DNA from: Medicago truncatula
Lineage: Eukaryota > Streptophyta > Magnoliopsida > Fabales > Fabaceae
NCBI RefSeq assembly: GCF_003473485.1
Contig: NC_053046.1
Coordinates: 7,636,001 to 7,700,000 of the forward strand
DNA length: 64,000 nt
Reading direction: 5' to 3'
Part shown: positions 58,193 to 64,000 of the stretch, in pieces
Position numbering within the stretch: the first letter of the stretch is position 1
How the letters are laid out: each line of letters starts with the position of its first letter
Program-made: the position numbers and the translations under genes
The notes under the pieces: model-generated
Told to the model about the DNA's origin: nothing
The model's database searches: none
Seen by the model: only the letters and a program-made list of their open reading frames with translations

Positions 58193-61100
58193 ATGGTGCA
58201 CAGTGCGTACGATAGTTTCGAACTCGTTCCCAATTTCAACGGCAAGATCGAATCAATTGAATCCTACGGTCCAAAACTTCTACTCGGTTGCTCCGATGGA
58301 TCTCTCCGAATCTACTCGCCGGAAACAGAATTCTCCGATCATTCCAAACCTTACACACTCGAGAAGAATCTCGTCAATTTCGCGAAGAAGCCTGTTGTGT
58401 CAATGGAAGTTGTAGAATCGAGAGAGCTTCTTCTATCGCTTTCTGAATCAATCGCTTTTCATAGATTACCAAGTTTGGAAACTATAGCGGTTATTACGAA
58501 AGCTAAAGGAGCTAATGTGTTTTGCTGGGATGATCGGAGAGGTTTTCTCGCTTTTGCGAGACAAAAGCGTGTTGGCATTTTTAGACATGATGGTGAGAAT
58601 TTGTTATCTCTGTTAAATTCTTTGTAGATAGATATTCATAGATTATGGATCATAAACACCGGACACGTCGATACCTGTAGTAATCTATAAGATCGATACA
58701 ATTGAATACATTAGCTTATAGCATCAGGTATAAGATATTATCATGATAAGCACTTATATATAAGCTATTTCTATACCAAAAGATAAAATAAATTTAAATT
58801 GTTTTCTTATAAGCCATAAAATGTTTTCATAAGCTATCTTGGAGAATTTGTGAAAATAAGCTGAAAACACCTTATAAACATGTCATAAGTTGTTTCCATA
58901 AGTTCTTCCAAGCAGTCTCACAAAACTTAAGTAGGTAGATAAGCTCAAATAAGCCAATCCAAATAGGTTCTAAATAGTTTATTGCGGAAGAATAGCAATC
59001 ACTTCAAATTTTGCTATATGCTATTGAAAGTAAAATTTAAGTTGAAATTGAAGTTTGAAATTGACATTGAAGTTGGAACTGAAATTGTGGATGTAGGTGG
59101 TAGGGGGTTTGTGGAGGTGAAAGAGTTTGGTGTACCGGACATGGTGAAGTCCATGAGTTGGTGTGGGGAGAATATATGTTTGGGGATTAGAAGGGAATAT
59201 GTGATTTTGAATGCTTCAAATGGTGCTTTGTCTGAGGTTTTTACTTCTGGGAGACTAGCGCCGCCTTTAGTAGTGCCTATTCCGTCGGGAGAGCTGCTTC
59301 TTGGAAAGGTATTATTATCTTCGTTGAATGTGTATGTATGTGATTTTTTGTTTTCATTGCTTGTTTTTGTTAGGTTAGAGGAAGTAGTTTGATTTGTTGA
59401 TGCATTTTTAGGAGAACATCGGGGTCTTTGTGGATCAAAATGGGAAACTTATTCCTGAAGGCAGGATTTGTTGGTCAGAGGCACCCTTGGAAGTCGTGAT
59501 TCAGAAGCCGTATGCTATAGCTTTGCTGCCTAGATTCGTGGAGGTAACCGACTGTTGGGAAGAAAAAAAGTGGTTCTTTCTTAATGTGTGAGAGGTTGTG
59601 GATCTATGTTCTTTATATGGCCTTTGTTTTGCAGATTCGATCTCTTCGACAACCTTATCCGTTGATACAAACTATTGTTCTTCGCAATGTTCGTCATCTC
59701 TGCCAAAGCAGTAATTCCGTGATACTTGCTTTGGATAATTCTATTCAAGGTCTCTTTCCGGTTCCTCTTGGAGCCCAGGTACTGTAAATACTGTTAAATG
59801 ATAGACGCATTTTGCCATAGCTCTTATTTTTGGATTCTAATGCAAATGGAAAAGCAGTGAAACATGTGAATTTTACACTACCAAGTTATCAAAATTTTGT
59901 ATTTGTGCATATCATTGGTTATTTTGAAGTTAGGGATATTGATATTTAGTTGCAGATTGTGAAAGTTATGAATTTTGATATTTCTTTGCAGATTGTCCAA
60001 CTAACTGCTTCTGGAAACTTTGAAGAGGCCTTGTCATTGTGCAAGCTGCTTCCACCTGAAGATTCAAGTCTTCGTGCTGCAAAAGAGGGATCAATTCATA
60101 TAAGGTTATTTGCCATTATGGATTATTCTAACGAAACAGACTATGGAATTTTCCCCTATTGAATTGAATACCTTTGATTTATAAGTTCATCTTATTTCTG
60201 AGCCCCCCTACTAGCCGAGTAGCTGGCGGATTAAGTTTGGATTGACTGTTGATGTGGACTATGTATCAATATGATCATGATAGCTAATGTAAGCCCAAAA
60301 AAGAAAATTGTAATGCCTGTTATGTTCATTGTAGGTGGTCCTTGTAAAGGTTTACTTTAGCTTGGTTTTAGATATTAGCTGAAGTTGGGATGTAATTCGA
60401 ATATCTTGTTAATATACTTCTTCTTTACAGTAGCCAATTAGTGGATAAAAAGACTTCAATTGCTAACTAAAAAGTCTTTGATCAGACGTCATCTAGGTAG
60501 AGTGTGGTCTGTGCAATGCATATAAAATCTTTGTATTTTGGAAGAACTATCTCAAACTATATGTTGGGCATAATCATTTTGATCATTGTTCATAAATTTA
60601 AAGAGAGGTAAAATAAACAAAGAGGATAAAGAGAATTATAATCAAATCATAATAAGATTTAAATTTTTATCTATATTGAATACATTACTGGTTTATTTGA
60701 TAGCAATTGTTGAAGTTTCGTAATTTAATTGTATAATTGTGTTCACATTATTATTCCATGACAATTGCATCATTGAATAATCATGATCAATGTTTCTGAA
60801 CTCCGATTATTGAAATTATACAAACTCAACTTTCTATAGAAGTAACATTTTCAATTTGATATAGAAAATTTATAATATTACCATGTTTCAAGAAATTAAA
60901 GTTTATGTTTAGTGTTCATATATTTGTGTAAATAATTAAGATATTGAAATGAGACTTTGTACGAGCTCATTTAACAAAGTGTTTTATCCCTATATGTGTA
61001 CACCTGTTCCATTAATATGGGTTAAGTGATGCCCACGGTAGTGATAATGATTGTAACTTTCTTTAGTGGATGACTTTTCCTTTCATAAATTACTTGAAGC

Positions 61101-64000
61101 TTAACATATTAATCATTGTTTGCTTTGCATTTTTCTGAAGGTGCTGTTGAATGTGTTCATTTCATGTTGTTACAGATATGCCCACTATCTTTTTGAAAAT
61201 GGGAGCTATGAGGAGGCTGTGGAACATTTTCTAGAATCTCAAGTAGATATAACCTATGTGCTTTCTCTTTATCCATCCATTATCCTTCCAAAGACAACTA
61301 TTGTTCATGAGCCAGAGAAGTTGGACATTGATGGGGATGCTTCCTATCTTTCCAGAGTTTCGTCAGGTGTTTCAGATGATATGGAACCCTTACCAACCGA
61401 TGAGAATGCAGCACTTGAATCCAAAAAAACGAATCATAATATGCTTATGGCTCTCATAAAATATTTGCAGAAGAAGAGAGGCAATTTTATTGAGAAGGCT
61501 ACTGCAGAGGGAACTGAAGAAGTTGTTTTAGATGCAGTTGGCGATAACTATGCATCCTACAATAGGTTTAAGAAAGCAAACAAGGTGAAAAAGCTATTTT
61601 TTTTATTTCTTATTCATTGTTTAATATATCTCCAATGTGCGATGACAATGATTATGGGGTAGATTTTTTGAACTGGCAACTCATGCCTTTGGTTGGAGGC
61701 TAACTAGGAAAATGTTATGCCCATATAAAGATTTATTGACAAATACACACAGGCTCGCGCCCGCATGCACACACACTATTGGATTTATTTGTAGAACATA
61801 TGCAGGATGAATGGTGATTGATGAACTGTTGGGCACATGATGTCTATGAAGCACGGAAACGGACACGGACCGACACAGCTAATAATTTGAAAAAATCACA
61901 TAATTCAGTGCAATTAGAAGTGTCGGTGTCGTGTCGGTGTCTGACACGTCACATGTCCGACACCGGGACACGCCTAATCCGAGGAGAGTCGGTGCTTCAT
62001 AGCATGATGTCCTTGATCATTTTGAAATATCAAAATTGTTTGATCATAATTTATTATTTATCACAGTTGTTACTGAAGTTATAATTTTGAAATTATTGGT
62101 GTCAGGGGCGTGGTAATATTTCGGTTGGTTCTGGAGCTCGGGAGATGGCTTCAATATTAGACACTGCTCTACTCCAAGCATTGCTTCTTACTGGACAATC
62201 TTCAGCAGCTTTAGAAATACTAAGAGGTGTCAATTACTGTGATATGAAAATATGTGAAGAAATACTTCGAAAAGGCAACCTTAATGCGGCTTTATTAGAA
62301 CTTTACAAGTGCAAGTCATTGCACCGGCAAGCTCTTGAACTTCTTCACAAGCTGGTGGACGAGTCAAGATCTAGCCAGTCTGAAATTACCCAAAGGTTCA
62401 AGCCTGAGGACATTGTTGAGTATCTCAAGGTAACGTTTTTTTAAAAACATTGTGTTCTTTTAGTTGATTATAATGGGCTGTTACCGGCAATACTATAAGA
62501 CCAGCGATGTTGTATGGAACGGAGTGTTGGGCGTGAAGAACCAACACGAGAATAGAACAAGTGTAGTGGAGATGAGGATGTTGCGTTGGATCTGTGGCAA
62601 GACTAGATAGGATAGGATTAGAAATGACAACATTAGAGGGGAGAGAGAGTTGGGATAGCAACCTATAGTAGAAAAATGGTGGAAACGGCTTAGGTTGTTT
62701 GGGCTTGTAGAGAAAAGACATGTAGATTCTGTAGTAAGGAGAGTAGATGGAGGATAGTCAGATCACTAGAGGCAGAGGAAGATCTAGTAAAACCATAAGA
62801 GAAACTATTTAGAAAGATCTAGAGATTAATGAGTTGGATCGAAATACGGTTTATAATAAACATTATGAGGTAGTTTGATCCATGTAGCCGACCCCACTTA
62901 GTGGGATAAAACTTGGTTGTTGTTGTTATATAGACTAAAGAACTGTCTCGGGTTGGTTCATAGGAGTTAGGAAGCAGTAGTGGCTAAATGTCCTATAGTT
63001 CTTGAATCAGATAGAGTAAGTCTACTCACTCTTCACGAAGGTTTTGGCCAATTTGTTGGTTGATATTATCAACATTAGATTCTTGTGCAATTGGAGACCA
63101 CATGAAGTTTCTTTTTTTCTTTTTCTTTTCTTTCTGGTTGTGGAAACCATAAGAGAAACTATTTAACAAATGATTATTTATTGGTTGTGGCATTGATATG
63201 CTAACAGGAATTGTTTTAGGTTTTTCATGTTTGGCTTATTCAGTTCTTTTTCCTCTGCATCTAGATATATTGGGGAAATGTCGTTTGTGTATTAACACTT
63301 ACAGATTAACTAGAAAAATGTTTAATTTCCGTTTTGTATGGATTTAAGTTTGCCAGAAGACTCATAACCTTCAACTCAGTGACGTTTTTGATCTGGTGGG
63401 TTTTTGATGCAGCCGCTATGTGAGACGGACCCCATACTTGTTCTGGAATTCTCAATGCTTGTTCTTGAAAGCTGTCCATCCCAAACTATTGAGCTCTTTC
63501 TGTCTGGAAATATACCAGCTGATATGGTGAACTCATATTTGAAGCAGCACTCTCCAAACATGCAAGCTAGGTACTTGGAGCTCATGCTTGCAATGAATGA
63601 GAATGCCATATCTGGCAATCTGCAAAATGAAATGGTGAGGACCTCTTGCATCTTATTTAAAGGCTCTAAGAAATGAATCAGTTTTCCGTTTTCTTTTGGT
63701 TGTGGAAGAGAAGGGTTGGGTTTTTTCATAGCAATAGCTTTTGAAAGTTTTGTAAAAGCTCAGCTGGTGATGAATGTACAAGCTCAGTTGCTCTTTTGTC
63801 ATCCATATCTTATATATGATCAATAATAAGAGATAATTCTGTATTCACTTACAGTAATCTGCAATGTAGGTAAACATCTACCTATCTGACGTACTTGATT
63901 GGCATGCCGACTTAAATGCTCAACAAAATTGGGACGAGAAAACTCATACCCCAACTAGGAAAAAATTATTGTCGGCTTTAGAAGGCATATCGGGATACAA
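58193..64000 (+). CDS. VPS39: VPS39/VAM6-like vacuolar sorting protein (partial, 3' end beyond window)
   Basis: Nine exons are visible: 58193-58592, 59097-59308, 59412-59543, 59635-59778, 59992-60104, 61176-61584, 62106-62429, 63413-63634, 63870-64000 (continuing). All introns are GT-AG and phases agree, giving at least 695 residues of a protein usually near 1000. VPS39 is a HOPS subunit that tethers late endosomes and vacuoles through Rab7. The N-terminal citron-homology/beta-propeller domain (about 1-330) has GKIESIESYGPKLLLGCSDGSLRIY and VFCWDDRRGFLAFARQKRV. It is followed by helical clathrin-like repeats with LTASGNFEEALSLCKLL, YAHYLFENGSYEEAVEHFLES, a VPS39 domain 1 with LDTALLQALL and the WHADLNAQQNWDEKTH segment. 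Intron 7 carries a LINE remnant and intron 6 a MITE; neither disrupts exons. Confidence 0.93.
58640..58975. mobile_element. MITE-derived sequence in VPS39 intron 1
   Basis: A short GACAC-type fragment (aaacaccggacacgtcgatacc near 58648) is followed by a stretch rich in ataagct / agcttat words (58700-58960). The latter resembles a common plant MITE with ataagctt motifs. Ends not defined. Confidence 0.4.
60105..61175 (+). other. VPS39 intron 5, about 1.1 kb
   Basis: AT-rich GT-AG intron without a recognised internal element. Confidence 0.6.
61844..62002. mobile_element. GACAC-family MITE with 8-bp target duplication, VPS39 intron 6
   Basis: 159 bp with perfect ends ctatgaagcac and gtgcttcatag, and an interior of ggacac / gtgtcc words. 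Flanked by CATGATGT at 61836-61843 and 62003-62010. It is the type copy for the fragments in DWF4 introns 4 and 7. Confidence 0.8.
62476..62935 (+). pseudogene. LINE reverse-transcriptase C-terminal remnant in VPS39 intron 7
   Basis: Plus-strand translation with stops gives AMLYGTECW-like, VKNQHEN, MRMLRWICGKTR, VEKWWKRLRLFGLVEKRHVDSVVRRV and LIHVADPT, the usual order at the end of plant L1-type LINEs. It ends in a TTGTTGTTGTTA tail. Several stops and frameshifts; 5'-truncated. Confidence 0.75.

Noticed and set aside
58203..58415. A 70-codon overlapping frame in VPS39 exon 1
   Set aside because: Shadow of the real frame, which continues through all nine exons with VPS39-like sequence.

Overview
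This is plant nuclear DNA: AT-rich, with long intergenic stretches, genes split by many GT-AG introns, dense foldback MITEs, tRNA-derived SINEs, LINE and copia remnants, and TA and AG microsatellites. The protein sequences and the repeat families (for example the hairpin at 7695-8007, the SINE copies at 29238-29374 and 15193-15328, and the MITE at 14518-14875) point to a papilionoid legume, probably of the Medicago/Trifolium/Pisum clade. This is inference; no search was run.

Layout. 1-1.98 kb: upstream DNA with one MITE. 2.0-6.6 kb (+): an eight-exon cytochrome P450, CYP90B1/DWF4, the steroid C-22 hydroxylase of brassinosteroid synthesis. 6.6-20.8 kb: repeat-rich gene desert with nested foldback elements, a retroelement-like non-coding repeat and microsatellites. 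20.8-27.9 kb (+): sixteen-exon SDH1, the mitochondrial succinate dehydrogenase flavoprotein, including one GC-AG intron. 29.9-30.8 kb (-): a three-exon gene for a small hydrophilic, probably organelle-targeted protein. 31-39 kb: decayed copia pol, a second retroelement-like repeat, Harbinger and hAT type MITEs, and a CACTA-like end. 39.2-40.2 kb (+): a TATA/telobox promoter and spliced transcript of unknown function. 42-43.2 kb: a tRNA-like sequence and an orphan snRNA-type promoter. 44.3-47.2 kb (-): two tandem paralogous small genes of an uncharacterised plant family, separated by a 1.2-kb foldback element. 49.9-53.0 kb (-): AE7-LIKE/MIP18 family gene (cytosolic Fe-S cluster targeting), with an unusual U12-like AT-AA intron. 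54.5-57.9 kb: SINEs, a hAT MITE and a MULE-type element. 57.97 kb (+): tRNA gene with anticodon UAU. 58.2 kb to the end (+): nine exons of a VPS39/VAM6-like vesicle tethering protein, cut off by the window edge.

The protein genes are unrelated housekeeping or hormone genes and do not form a cluster. The most interesting items are (i) the probable U12-type intron in the AE7-like gene with non-canonical AT-AA ends and an expanded TTTGA spacer, (ii) a family of long foldback elements built from short perfect palindromes (17602-18323, 45337-46519 and a partial copy near 18940-19110), and (iii) the tandem small-gene pair whose W-box/TATA promoter block is conserved in both copies. All exon structures were derived by hand from splice signals, reading frame and family knowledge.
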